Shown: positions 5,359-13,923 of the stretch, piece after piece
How the letters are laid out: every line of letters starts with the position of its first letter
How positions within the stretch are numbered: position 1 is the first letter of the stretch
Source of the DNA: Hyphomicrobium_A sp041659545
Lineage (GTDB): Bacteria > Pseudomonadota > Alphaproteobacteria > Rhizobiales > Hyphomicrobiaceae
Assembly (NCBI GenBank): GCA_041659545.1
Contig: JBAZYB010000050.1
Coordinates: 1 to 19,533, forward strand
Direction: 5' to 3'
Length of the DNA stretch: 19,533 bases
Translations under genes and position numbers: made by a program
The notes under the pieces: generated by a model
The model's database searches: none
Told to the model about the DNA's origin: nothing
What the model saw: the letters and a program-made list of their open reading frames with translations, nothing else

Positions 5359-7980
5359 ATGGCCAATCAAAGCTACGACGCGCCCGCACGCGAAAGGCAC
5401 TGGCAAGAAGCCTGGGAAAAGGCCGATATCTTCCGCGCCTCCACCAAGGATGGGCCCAAGTGCTACGTGCTGGAGATGTTCCCCTATCCGTCGGGGCGCA
5501 TCCATGTCGGCCATTCCCGCAACTACACGATGGGCGACGTCTTCGCACGCTACAAGCGCGCCAAGGGCTTCAATGTGCTGCACCCCATGGGGTGGGACGC
5601 GTTCGGCATGCCGGCGGAAAACGCGGCCATGGAGCACAAGGTGCATCCGGCCGAGTGGACGCTGCAGAATATCGACACTATGCGTCGACAGCTGAAATCG
5701 ATGGGCTTCTCGCTCGACTGGGCGCGTGAAGTGGCCACCTGCTCGCCGGACTACTATCGGCACCAGCAGAAGCTGTTTCTCGATTTTCTCAAGAAGGGCC
5801 TGGCGTACCGCAAGTCGTCGAAGGTCAACTGGGACCCCGTCGACCACACGGTCCTTGCCAACGAGCAGGTTATCGACGGCCGCGGCTGGCGCTCGGGCGC
5901 CCTGGTCGAACAGCGCGAGCTGACGCAGTGGTTCTTCAAGATCACCGAATATGCCGACGAGCTGCTGGAAGCCCTGCAGAGTCTCGACAAGTGGCCGGAA
6001 AAAGTACGCCTCATGCAGGCGAACTGGATCGGCCGCTCAGACGGGCTTTCGATCCGCTTTGCGCTCGACAAAAAAACGGCGCCTGAAGGCGAGAGCGAAG
6101 TCGAGGTCTATACGACGCGTCCCGACACGCTGTTCGGGGCGGCGTTCGTTGCCTTGGCGCCGGACCATCCGCTGGCGCGGGCCGCCGCCGAGCGGAACCC
6201 TGCCCTTGCCGCGTTCTGCGAGGAATGCCGGCACATGGGGACGTCGGTTGCCGAGCTGGAGACGGCAGAGAAGCAGGGCTTCGACACTGGCATCCGCGCC
6301 GTGCACCCGTTCGACAAAAATTGGACCCTGCCGGTCTACGTCGCCAATTTCATTCTCATGGACTACGGGACAGGCGCCATTTTTGGATGTCCGTCCGGCG
6401 ACCAGCGCGATCTCGACTTCGCGCGCAAGTACGATCTGCCGTTCAAGCCCGTGATCCTGCCCTCAGGTGAAGATGCGGCAACTTTCGCCATCAAAGACAA
6501 GGCCTTCGATGGCGAAGGGACGATGATAAATTCGGCTTTCCTGGACGGCCTCACCACGGGTGAAGCGTTCGAGGAAGCGGCGAAACGTCTGGAAAAGGCG
6601 AAGCTCGACAAGAAGCCGGTCGGTGCGCGCAAGGTGAACTACCGCCTGCGCGACTGGGGCATCTCGCGGCAGCGGTATTGGGGCTGCCCGATTCCGGTTA
6701 TTCACTGCGAAAAATGCGGCACCGTTCCGGTGCCCGACGCCGACCTGCCGGTCGAGCTGCCGAAGGATGCCACGTTCGACAAGCCGGGCAATCCGCTCGA
6801 TCGCCATCCAACGTGGAAACACGTCAAATGCCCAAGCTGCGGCGGGGAAGCGCGGCGCGAGACCGACACGATGGACACCTTCGTCGACTCGTCCTGGTAC
6901 TTCGTCCGCTTCACGGCTCCGCACGCCAAGACGCCGGTCGACAAGGAAGCTGCGGCCTACTGGATGCCCGTCGATCAATATATCGGCGGCATCGAGCACG
7001 CGATCTTGCACCTGCTCTATTCGCGCTTCTTCACGCGAGCCATGTGCGACACGGGCAATCTGCGCCTGCCGCAGAACGTGCGCGAGCCGTTCGCGGCTCT
7101 GTTCACGCAGGGCATGGTCACGCACGAAACCTACAAGTCTCGCCACGGTGGCTGGCTGCAGCCGAGCCAGGTGCGCATCGAGGGTGAGGGCGGCGGGCGC
7201 AAGGCCGTGGAGATCGCCACCGGCGAGCTGGCCGCCATCGGCCCGATCGAGAAAATGTCGAAGTCGCGCAAGAACGCTGTCGACCTCGAGGACTTCGTTT
7301 CGCGCTATGGCGCCGACGTCGCTCGCTGGTTCGTGCTGTCCGACAGCCCTCCGGAACGGGACGTCATCTACACCGACGTCGGCGTCGAGGGCGCCCGCCG
7401 GTTCGTGCAGCGGATATGGCGGATCGTCGACCAGGGCGCCGACGGGGCGGCCCCGGCCGGCGAACCGATGCCTGAAGCGTTCGGCGCCGACGCTGCGGCG
7501 TTGCGGCGCGCCTCCCACAAGGCGCTCGACCAGGTTGGCCGGTCGATCGAGGGCCTGCGTTTCAACGTTGCCGTAGCCCAGGTGTACGAGTTCGCAAATG
7601 TTCTCGGTGGCGCCCTGGGGAAAGCGGGGACAGATTTTGCCTGGGCGCAGCGCGAGGCGGTGGAATTCCTGGTGCAGATGGTCGGCCCGATGATGCCGCA
7701 TTTGGCCGAGGAATGCTGGGCGCGGCTCGGATACAACACACTCCTGGCCAATCAGGCGTGGCCCGAGGTCGAGCCGGCGTTGCTCGTTGACGATACGATT
7801 ACCATTGCCGTACAGGTGAATGGTAAGAGACGGGACGAATTGACGATTGCCCGAACGGCTGATCGCGAGGAAATCGAGGCAGCGGCGCTCAAGCTAGAGC
7901 CGGTGCAGCGGGCCCTCGAAGGGCGACCAGCCAAAAAGGTCATCGTCGTGCCGCAGAAGATTGTGAATGTCGTCGTGTAG
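5359..7980 (+). CDS. leuS: Leucyl-tRNA synthetase
   Basis: An 873-residue class I aminoacyl-tRNA synthetase of full bacterial LeuS length that charges tRNA-Leu in the cytosol. The HIGH motif appears as HVGH at 49-52 within PSGRIHVGHSRNYTMGD. The CP1 editing domain follows, with TTRPDTLFG near 252-260. A zinc-ribbon-like insertion has C450/C453 and C491/C494, and KMSKS is at 632-636. GIEHAILHLLYSRFF and a C-terminal region ending in KVIVVPQKIVNVVV are LeuS-specific. The ATG at 5359 lies in ccgtATGGCC with only a weak GAAAG upstream. lptE begins about 20 bases after the stop and holA follows, so this is probably the first gene of a leuS-lptE-holA operon. Confidence 0.98.
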   Translation: MANQSYDAPARERHWQEAWEKADIFRASTKDGPKCYVLEMFPYPSGRIHVGHSRNYTMGDVFARYKRAKGFNVLHPMGWDAFGMPAENAAMEHKVHPAEWTLQNIDTMRRQLKSMGFSLDWAREVATCSPDYYRHQQKLFLDFLKKGLAYRKSSKVNWDPVDHTVLANEQVIDGRGWRSGALVEQRELTQWFFKITEYADELLEALQSLDKWPEKVRLMQANWIGRSDGLSIRFALDKKTAPEGESEVEVYTTRPDTLFGAAFVALAPDHPLARAAAERNPALAAFCEECRHMGTSVAELETAEKQGFDTGIRAVHPFDKNWTLPVYVANFILMDYGTGAIFGCPSGDQRDLDFARKYDLPFKPVILPSGEDAATFAIKDKAFDGEGTMINSAFLDGLTTGEAFEEAAKRLEKAKLDKKPVGARKVNYRLRDWGISRQRYWGCPIPVIHCEKCGTVPVPDADLPVELPKDATFDKPGNPLDRHPTWKHVKCPSCGGEARRETDTMDTFVDSSWYFVRFTAPHAKTPVDKEAAAYWMPVDQYIGGIEHAILHLLYSRFFTRAMCDTGNLRLPQNVREPFAALFTQGMVTHETYKSRHGGWLQPSQVRIEGEGGGRKAVEIATGELAAIGPIEKMSKSRKNAVDLEDFVSRYGADVARWFVLSDSPPERDVIYTDVGVEGARRFVQRIWRIVDQGADGAAPAGEPMPEAFGADAAALRRASHKALDQVGRSIEGLRFNVAVAQVYEFANVLGGALGKAGTDFAWAQREAVEFLVQMVGPMMPHLAEECWARLGYNTLLANQAWPEVEPALLVDDTITIAVQVNGKRRDELTIARTADREEIEAAALKLEPVQRALEGRPAKKVIVVPQKIVNVVV

Positions 7981-8001
7981 GACGAGCACGGGGGACGGCG
8001 C

Positions 8002-8538
8002 TTGAACGCTAGCCGCCGAGGTATGGGCCGGGTCTTGTTGGCGTGTGCTGCGGCATCTGTGCTGGTGGCGGGCTGCGGCGATTCCGGTTTTCGGCCCATG
8101 TATGCCTCAAGCGCCATCACTGGCGCTCCGGAACTCAATGAGAAGCTGGCCCAGATCGAGGTCGCGCCCATTCCTGGCCGCGTCGGCCAGCGGCTGCGCA
8201 ATGAGGTCATCTACCAGTCGACGGGCGGCGGCCATGCCGCGGAGCCGGTCTACCGGCTAGAGATCGTCATCCGCGAGTCGCTCACGCCGACCCTGGTGCA
8301 GGAAGACGGCAACTCCTCGGGCAGCGTCTACAATCTCAGGACCAGCTTCCGCCTCGTGCGCCTTTCCGATCGCTCGGTCGCGCTGCAGGGTGACAGCTAT
8401 GGGCGTGTCGCCTTCCAGCGTTTCGACAGCGTGTTCGCCAACGTGCGCGCGCGCCAGGACGCCGAGGACCGCGCGGCCAAGACGGTCGGCGAAGAGGTGA
8501 AGGGCCGCCTCGCCGCATATCTCTCCGGCAACGCCTAA
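8002..8538 (+). CDS. lptE: LPS-assembly outer membrane lipoprotein LptE
   Basis: A 178-residue lipoprotein. A short basic N-terminus and hydrophobic core lead to the lipobox LVAGC, so C25 would be the lipidated residue of the mature protein. The nearby GFRPMY is the usual start of the mature domain in alphaproteobacterial LptE. LptE plugs the LptD barrel that inserts lipopolysaccharide into the outer membrane. The TTG at 8002 is preferred because GGGGGA lies about seven bases upstream; the ATG at 8023 has GAGG almost touching it and would shorten the signal peptide by seven residues. The position between leuS and holA is the usual one in alphaproteobacteria and supports the call, since sequence conservation in this family is low. 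Confidence 0.88.
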   Translation: MNASRRGMGRVLLACAAASVLVAGCGDSGFRPMYASSAITGAPELNEKLAQIEVAPIPGRVGQRLRNEVIYQSTGGGHAAEPVYRLEIVIRESLTPTLVQEDGNSSGSVYNLRTSFRLVRLSDRSVALQGDSYGRVAFQRFDSVFANVRARQDAEDRAAKTVGEEVKGRLAAYLSGNA

Positions 8539-8604
8539 GGTCGACTCGCGCTGGACGTTGCGCGCGGCGTTACGTATGACGCTTGCGGCATCAGGCGGGC
8601 GATC

Positions 8605-9636
8605 ATGGTAGCCATCAAGGCGCATCAGGCGAATTCATTCCTCAACCCGCCGGGGCCGAAGGTTCCCGCCGTGCTGTTCTATGGCACCGACGCGGGGCTG
8701 GTCTCCGAGCGGGCCCAGAAGCTGGCGAAGCTGGTCGCCGCCCGCGACGCGGGTGAAATCGTGCGCATCGACGACGCCGACCTCGATACGGACCCCGACC
8801 GCCTCGCCGTCGAATTACAAACCATCCCGATGTTCGGCGGCTCCAAAGTCGTGCGCGCCACGGCCGGTCGCCGGATCACCGCTGCGGCCCTGCAGCCGTT
8901 GATCGAGGGCGGCACGCTGGCTGCGACGCTCATCGTTGAAGCGGGAAATCTCAAGCCATCGGACTCGATGCGGGCCTTGTTCGAGAAGTCGGCGCAGGCG
9001 GCGGCTGTCGCCTGCTACGCCGACGAGGTCGCCGACATCGAAGGCCTCATTCGCGAGATCGTTAAGGCGCATGGGCTGGAAATCTCTTCCGATGCGCGGG
9101 AGATGCTCGTGGCACGCATGGGCGCCGACCGCGCTCTTTCACGTGGCGAGATCGAGAAGCTGGCGATGTATGCCGCCGACAAGCGGCTGATCGAGGCCGC
9201 TGATGTCGAAGCCGTGGTGGGCGATGCCTCGGAACTCGCCATCGATCGCACCCTCAATGCCGTGGCGTCTGGAGATGCCGGCCGCGCCATAGCCGAATTC
9301 TCGCGCGCGATGGCTGCCGGCGAGAGCGCGCAGATGATGATCTCCGCCCTGCAGCGCTCCTTGCAGCGCCTGCACCGCATCCGGGGGGACATCGATGCCG
9401 GAAGCTCATTCGACGACGCGATCCGCCAGCAACGTCCGCCCGTTCACTTTAAGCAGAAGGACGCCCTCGGGCTGCAATGTCGCATGTGGACCACGCCGCG
9501 CCTGACCCAGGCGCTGGCGCGAACGGCGAAGGCCGCCAAGGCGGCGCGGCTCAATTCTGCCCTGGAAGAAGCCATCGCCGAGGAGTTGCTGATGGCCGTG
9601 GCGTCGGCGGCCCGCCCGAAGCCGGTTCGCGCCTGA
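8605..9636 (+). CDS. holA: DNA polymerase III subunit delta
   Basis: A 343-residue HolA protein, the clamp-opening subunit of the clamp loader that places the beta ring on primed DNA. The N-terminal domain begins with PAVLFYGTDAGLVSERAQKL, a degenerate AAA+ fold without a working Walker A motif. LQTIPMFGGSKVVRA is the conserved delta signature near 73-87, and the helical lid and collar domains follow (ARMGADRALSRGEIEKLAMYA near 168-190, and the QRSLQRLHRIR helix). Length is normal for the family. The start is ATG at 8605, 66 bases after lptE. This gap holds no evident terminator, so the gene is probably read with leuS-lptE. Confidence 0.94.
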   Translation: MVAIKAHQANSFLNPPGPKVPAVLFYGTDAGLVSERAQKLAKLVAARDAGEIVRIDDADLDTDPDRLAVELQTIPMFGGSKVVRATAGRRITAAALQPLIEGGTLAATLIVEAGNLKPSDSMRALFEKSAQAAAVACYADEVADIEGLIREIVKAHGLEISSDAREMLVARMGADRALSRGEIEKLAMYAADKRLIEAADVEAVVGDASELAIDRTLNAVASGDAGRAIAEFSRAMAAGESAQMMISALQRSLQRLHRIRGDIDAGSSFDDAIRQQRPPVHFKQKDALGLQCRMWTTPRLTQALARTAKAAKAARLNSALEEAIAEELLMAVASAARPKPVRA

Positions 9637-9681
9637 GTTAACCTCGCACGAGGTCAGATATTCGGCCGCCTGGATAACGAC

Positions 9682-9709
9682 TTGTCCCACGCGGCGCGGT
9701 GCCTATAGT
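9682..9709 (+). promoter_or_regulatory. Candidate sigma-70-type promoter upstream of the PfkB kinase
   Basis: TTGTCC at 9682-9687 and TATAGT at 9704-9709 are separated by 16 bp. They match the -35 and -10 consensus at four and five positions. Transcription would start near 9716, about 20 bases before the ATG at 9737, so the kinase need not depend on readthrough from holA. Confidence 0.5.
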
Positions 9710-9736
9710 GCCGCACAATCCGGGCATGGGGGCAGT

Positions 9737-10738
9737 ATGCAAGAGACGCGCTACGACGTCGTCGGCATCGGCAATGCTATCGTCGACATTATTGGACGTT
9801 GCGACGACGGCTTCCTGACGAAGCACGACCTCACCAAAGGCTTCATGCGCCTTATCGATGCCGGTGAAGCAGACCGGCTCTATGGGCTCATGGGGCCGTC
9901 GCTGGAACGCTCCGGCGGTTCGGCAGCGAATACGATCGCCGGTCTGTCATCTTTCGGCGGCCGGGGTGCATTCATCGGCCGTGTGGCTGGTGATCAGTTC
10001 GGCAAGGTGTTCTGGCACGACATCCGCGCTGCCGGCGTCGCTTACGAGACCGCTCCCGCAACCAGCGGCCTGCCAACTGCAGTTTGCCTCATCCTCGTTA
10101 CGCCGGACGGCGAGCGGACGATGAACACGTTCCTCGGGGCGAGCACCGAGCTCGGTCCGATGGAGGTCGATGCCGCGACGATAGCCGCAGCCAAAGTGAC
10201 GTACCTGGAAGGCTATCTATTCGATAAGCCGGAAGCCAAGGCGGCGTACTATGCCGCCGCCGAGATCGCCATGCGCGCAGGGCGCAAGACCGCCTTGTCG
10301 CTTTCGGATGCCTTCTGCGTCGACCGACATCGCTCCGATTTCCGCAAGCTTATCGCCGACGGTACGGACATCCTTTTCGCCAACGAAAAGGAGATCACGG
10401 CGCTCTATGAGGTCAACAGCTTCGATGACGCGGTCGCGGCGGTTCGGGGCGAATGTGAACTCGCGGTGCTGACACGTTCTGAAGCAGGCTCGCTCATCGT
10501 CACAGCCAACGAGACGGTGCAGGTGAGGCCGATCCGCGTCGAGAAGGTCGTCGACGCCACTGGCGCCGGTGATCTCTATGCAGCTGGCTTCCTCTACGGG
10601 TACACGCGCAACCTCAACCTCGCCGATTGCGGCCGCCTGGGCAGCCTGGCAGCGGCTGAGGTCATCAGCCATATCGGCGCGCGCCCTGAGCGCCCGCTGT
10701 CGGCAATCGCGCAGCAGGAGGGGTTGCAGTCCCGCTGA
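9737..10738 (+). CDS. PfkB-family carbohydrate kinase, adenosine kinase-like
   Basis: A 333-residue ribokinase-superfamily enzyme. The N-terminal YDVVGIGNAIVDII, the di-glycine motif GGSAANT at 60-66, FIGRVAGDQFG at 80-89 and the PfkB signature 2 DATGAGDLYAAGFLYG at 273-288, with catalytic base D279, are all present. The overall pattern (LEGYLFDKP, ALSLSDAFCVDRHR, FANEKEITALY) is that of the proteobacterial proteins annotated as adenosine kinase, which would phosphorylate adenosine to AMP for purine salvage. Related enzymes use other nucleosides or sugars, so the substrate is inferred. GGGGG lies a few bases upstream of the ATG, and a separate promoter is likely. Confidence 0.9.
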   Translation: MQETRYDVVGIGNAIVDIIGRCDDGFLTKHDLTKGFMRLIDAGEADRLYGLMGPSLERSGGSAANTIAGLSSFGGRGAFIGRVAGDQFGKVFWHDIRAAGVAYETAPATSGLPTAVCLILVTPDGERTMNTFLGASTELGPMEVDAATIAAAKVTYLEGYLFDKPEAKAAYYAAAEIAMRAGRKTALSLSDAFCVDRHRSDFRKLIADGTDILFANEKEITALYEVNSFDDAVAAVRGECELAVLTRSEAGSLIVTANETVQVRPIRVEKVVDATGAGDLYAAGFLYGYTRNLNLADCGRLGSLAAAEVISHIGARPERPLSAIAQQEGLQSR

Positions 10739-10911
10739 GCCGCGGGCGACCGGCGGCGGTTTGAGCTGCAATGCGAGGATGCAATTGGGCCACAATCTCG
10801 GCCCGTTGCACCGTCTCGCTTCTACAAGACATTTATTCTCCCTGGCAACGCACTGACGAACCAACATAATCCCCATAGCGATTCGAGCCGATTGAAGGAT
10901 CGTCAGAGGTC

Positions 10912-11511
10912 ATGGGGACCGATTGCATGCCGACCACGCAGCCGCGTTACGGGCGCCCGAAGGGCACCGGACTCGACGACAGCCGGCAATTGGAGAGCAT
11001 TGCAGCACTCCTTGCCGCAAATCCCGGACTAAAGCCGACCACCGCTATCCGCTCGCTGGGCGTCGAGGATCCCTCTGCCATTCGTCGCTTGCGGGACAAG
11101 TTCCGCATCGATCAGGCGCGCCTGATGGCGAATGCACGCCACAGCTTCCGCAGCAACGGCCGCGCCCTTGCCAACCTGAGCCCATCGCGCCCGGCACAGC
11201 GGCGCCAACTGGCAAGCGTGCGCACTTTTTCTCCGCCTGCAGCGATTACGACTCCCGCCGCAGCGTCGGGCACCATCATCTCTGTCGAAACCGCCCACGT
11301 AGCGCCGCAGCAGCAAGTGCCGCTGCTCGCAACCTGGTCTGACTTTGGGCTTCGGGCGATGACGATAGCGATCGAGCAGCAAGCGGTGCTGGCCCAGCAC
11401 TGGCTGCAACTTCCGGCGGTCGAGATGGCACTGCGAGGACAGCTCGCGGTCGGTGCCTTCCTCGTGGCGGTGGCTACACCGCGAAAACCGCTAAAGCCGC
11501 GCATTCACTGA
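10912..11511 (+). CDS. Hypothetical basic protein with AT-hook-like N-terminus and helical C-terminus
   Basis: A 199-residue protein without a named family that I can assign. Residues 11-19 (PRYGRPKGT) resemble an AT-hook core. Residues 24-66 form two or three predicted helices around LKPTTAIRSLGVEDPSAIRRLRDKFR, which look like a small helix-turn-helix DNA-binding unit. Residues 80-135 are Pro/Ala/Ser-rich and probably a flexible linker. Residues 137-186 (LATWSDFGLRAMTIAIEQQAVLAQHW and so on) form an amphipathic helical segment that recalls phasins. The ATG at 10912 has GAGG three bases upstream; the ATG at 10927 has GGGGA at better spacing, so the protein may be five residues shorter. It stands alone, 173 bp after the kinase, and ends at a strong terminator. 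Confidence 0.7.
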   Translation: MGTDCMPTTQPRYGRPKGTGLDDSRQLESIAALLAANPGLKPTTAIRSLGVEDPSAIRRLRDKFRIDQARLMANARHSFRSNGRALANLSPSRPAQRRQLASVRTFSPPAAITTPAAASGTIISVETAHVAPQQQVPLLATWSDFGLRAMTIAIEQQAVLAQHWLQLPAVEMALRGQLAVGAFLVAVATPRKPLKPRIH

Positions 11512-11558
11512 GCGGCATTTTCCTGCACCGAACCTACAACTAGAGCACGTTACTTGAC

Positions 11559-11587
11559 GGGCCGCCTCCCCAGGCGGCCCTTTTTTT
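11559..11587 (+). terminator. Intrinsic terminator after the 199-aa protein gene
   Basis: A perfect 8-bp GC stem (GGGCCGCC at 11559-11566 and GGCGGCCC at 11573-11580) with a 6-base loop is followed by seven T at 11581-11587. It separates the plus-strand gene from the convergent coaA. No T-run is present on the minus strand. Confidence 0.9.
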
Positions 11588-11616
11588 GGAGCATCGGTTT
11601 GGCCACTGCACTTAGT

Positions 11617-12570
11617 CTAAAGCCTGCGCAGGGCGACTGATTCAATGTGGTGATCGGCGGCCTTACGCAGGATGAGGCGTGCGCGCTGGCGCGTCGGCAA
11701 GATGTTTTCTTCAAGGTTCTTGAGATTGATAGAGCGCCAGATTTCGCGCGCCCGGACGACGGCCGCCTCGGGTGAGAGGCTCGCGTATTGGTGGAAATAA
11801 GCCGCCGGGTCGCGAAAGGCGGTGGTGCGCAGGCGCATGAAGCGCGCCACATACCATTCCCCGATCACCTCCGGCTCGGCGTCGAGGTAGATGGAGAAGT
11901 CGAAGAAGTCCGATACGAACGGGATGGCCTCACCGCCGCGCGGCATGCGCGCCGGCTGCAGCACGTTGAGCCCTTCGACGATGAGAATGTCGGGGTTTTC
12001 GATGACGGCTTTCTGGTCCGGCAGGATGTCATAGTGGAAGTGCGAATAGATCGGCGCCTCGACCTTCTTCACGCCGGACTTCACGCTGGCGAGAAAGTTC
12101 AGCAGCCGCGCGGTATCGAAGCTCTCCGGGAATCCCTTGCGATCCATGATCTGCCGCCGCTCAAGCTCGGCATTGGGCCACAGAAACCCGTCCGTGGTGA
12201 TCTGGTCGACGCGCGGGTGGTCCGGCCAGCGGGCCAACAGCGCCTTGAGAACGCGGGCCGTCGTGCTCTTGCCGACTGCGACAGAGCCGCCGACGCCGAT
12301 GATGAAAGGCACCTTGCTGTCGTTGCGGCCGAGAAATTTCGTCGACACCGAATGAAGCTGCTGCGCCGCCGCCACGTAGAGGTTGAGCAGGCGCGACATC
12401 GGGAGGTAGATCTCTTCGACCTCCTCGACCGACAGCTCCTCGATGAGACCAGAGAGTTGCTCGAGCTCACTCTCCTTCAGGGTCATCGGCGTATCGGCGC
12501 GCAGACGTGCCCAATCATCGCGATTGATGACGCGATAGGGGGAGTACTCCAAGTTGGCCGATTGGGACAT
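11617..12570 (-). CDS. coaA: Type I pantothenate kinase
   Basis: A 317-residue prokaryotic type I PanK, which phosphorylates pantothenate in the first committed step of coenzyme A synthesis. The Walker A motif GGSVAVGKST at 94-103 contains K101. QITTDGFLWPNAELERR, MDRKGFPESFD, YSHFHYDILPDQ and DILIVEGLNVLQ are the conserved substrate- and ADP-site segments of the family. Length is normal. It starts 35 bp after hisE on the same strand, the usual hisE-coaA neighbour pair of Rhizobiales, and is the last gene of the minus-strand block. In this family the enzyme is usually feedback-inhibited by CoA. Confidence 0.97.
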   Translation of the reverse strand: MSQSANLEYSPYRVINRDDWARLRADTPMTLKESELEQLSGLIEELSVEEVEEIYLPMSRLLNLYVAAAQQLHSVSTKFLGRNDSKVPFIIGVGGSVAVGKSTTARVLKALLARWPDHPRVDQITTDGFLWPNAELERRQIMDRKGFPESFDTARLLNFLASVKSGVKKVEAPIYSHFHYDILPDQKAVIENPDILIVEGLNVLQPARMPRGGEAIPFVSDFFDFSIYLDAEPEVIGEWYVARFMRLRTTAFRDPAAYFHQYASLSPEAAVVRAREIWRSINLKNLEENILPTRQRARLILRKAADHHIESVALRRL

Positions 12571-12605
12571 CGCGGTGTGCCGAGCGCCGAATTGCTATGT
12601 TTATA

Positions 12606-12926
12606 TCAGCGCTTAGCGCGCTCGGCTTTCTCTTTCAGTCCAGAGGTGCCGCTACGTTGGTCCAATACCGCCAGCACGTCCTCGATCCTGACGTCTCGGG
12701 CTTCGAGCAGGACGAGCAGGTGATAGAGCAGATCGGCCGCCTCGCCCTTCAAGGCTTCGGCACTCTCGCTCGTGCCAGCAATGACGGTTTCGACCGCCTC
12801 TTCGCCGAGTTTCTTGGCGCAGCGAGCGGGACCGGCGTCGAGCAATTGGCGCGTGTAGGAGCTGTCCGCCGGTACATCGCGACGGGCACGGATGGTGGCA
12901 GCAAGTTGCAGCAGCACGTCGCTCAT
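12606..12926 (-). CDS. hisE: Phosphoribosyl-ATP diphosphatase
   Basis: A 106-residue HisE that hydrolyses phosphoribosyl-ATP to phosphoribosyl-AMP and pyrophosphate, the second step of histidine synthesis. The MazG-like all-alpha fold shows the metal-binding pattern KKLGEEAVETVIA at 38-50 (E42, E43, E46) and GEAADLLYHLLVLL at 61-74 (E62, D65). The ATG at 12926 (MSDVLLQLA) is chosen because it gives the usual family length. The frame is open to 13010, but those residues do not look like HisE, and neither start has a good ribosome site. It is a stand-alone his gene between parB (99 bp upstream) and coaA; no other his gene is in the window. Confidence 0.93.
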   Translation of the reverse strand: MSDVLLQLAATIRARRDVPADSSYTRQLLDAGPARCAKKLGEEAVETVIAGTSESAEALKGEAADLLYHLLVLLEARDVRIEDVLAVLDQRSGTSGLKEKAERAKR

Positions 12927-13025
12927 GTGGGGCTCATGGGGCAATCCTTTGCCGACGCAAGGACTTATTGCGTCCGGCAGATGCAGCACCAGGGGCCCGA
13001 CGTCAAGCAAGTTGGCCGGAGCTTA

Positions 13026-13901
13026 TCAGCCGCCTAGGCGCTGACGAATGTAGTCGAGCTGGTCGAAGTTGCCGAACTTGATGATCAGGTTGCCGCTCTC
13101 GCCGGAGCCACGCTTGATCTCGACCTTGAGGTCGAGAAGGCCCGACAGCTCCCGCTCAAAGGCCTTGGTGTCGGGGTCTTTCTCGCGCGGCGTACGTGAA
13201 ACAGGTGCACCCGGAAGCACTTCTGCGCCGCCCTGCACCATCGCCTCGACCTCACGCACGTTGAGGCTCTCGTCGACGATGCGCTTGGCAAGCGCCTCGG
13301 CATCGTCGCGGCCGATGAGGGCGCGCGCGTGGCCGGCGGTAAGCTGGCCGCCCTGGACCATCGTCTGCACGCCATCGGGGAGCTTGAGCAGGCGCAGCGT
13401 GTTGGCGACGTGGCTGCGCGACTTGCCGATGATCTCGGAGAGCTGCTCCTGGCTGTAGTCGTACCGATCGATGAGCTCGCGATAACCGGCGGCTTCCTCG
13501 ATGGCGTTTAGGTCGGCGCGCTGGACGTTCTCGATGATGGCGAGTTCGAGAACTTCCTTGTCCGTCAGGTCGCGGGCAATGACGGGAACCGTGTGCAGGC
13601 CCGCTTTCTGTGCGGCACGCCAGCGCCGCTCGCCGGCGACGATCTCGTAGCCGCCACCTTCAGCGGGGCGCACGATGATCGGCTGCACCAGACCCTTGGA
13701 GCGGATCGACTCGGTCAGCTCGGCGAGATCATCTTCACGAAACTCTTTGCGTGGGTTGAGCCGGCTGGGCCGCACGTCGGCGGTCGGAACCATGCGCTGC
13801 TCGCCCTCGGGAGGAAGATGCACGCGCCCGCTCTGCATCGGCTCTCCGATGAGCGAGGCAAGTCCGCGACCGAGGCGGCTCTTCTGCATTGGTGCGTTCA
13901 T
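13026..13901 (-). CDS. parB: Chromosome partitioning protein ParB
   Basis: A 291-residue ParB that binds parS, clamps and slides on DNA using CTP, and activates ParA. The N-terminal KSRLGRGLASLIGE (7-20) is the ParA-stimulating peptide with its arginine. The CTP-binding domain shows PIIVRP at 74-79, GERRWRA at 90-96 and ENVQRADLNAIEEA at 124-137. The parS-reading helix-turn-helix follows at about 150-172 (SQEQLSEIIGKSRSHVANTLRL) with the flanking helical region to about 225. The C-terminal dimerisation domain is 247-291. GAGGAACC directly before the ATG at 13901 is a good ribosome site. It lies 22 bp after parA. Confidence 0.98.
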   Translation of the reverse strand: MNAPMQKSRLGRGLASLIGEPMQSGRVHLPPEGEQRMVPTADVRPSRLNPRKEFREDDLAELTESIRSKGLVQPIIVRPAEGGGYEIVAGERRWRAAQKAGLHTVPVIARDLTDKEVLELAIIENVQRADLNAIEEAAGYRELIDRYDYSQEQLSEIIGKSRSHVANTLRLLKLPDGVQTMVQGGQLTAGHARALIGRDDAEALAKRIVDESLNVREVEAMVQGGAEVLPGAPVSRTPREKDPDTKAFERELSGLLDLKVEIKRGSGESGNLIIKFGNFDQLDYIRQRLGG

Positions 13902-13923
13902 GGTTCCTCGTGGGCGTTGTTAT

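Noticed and set aside
6463..7701. 412-aa minus-strand ORF
   Set aside because: It lies entirely inside leuS on the opposite strand and has low-complexity, Arg-rich shadow composition.
9641..9654. Hairpin after holA (ACCTC-GCAC-GAGGT) as a terminator
   Set aside because: The stem is five pairs and no T-run follows, so it does not qualify as an intrinsic terminator.
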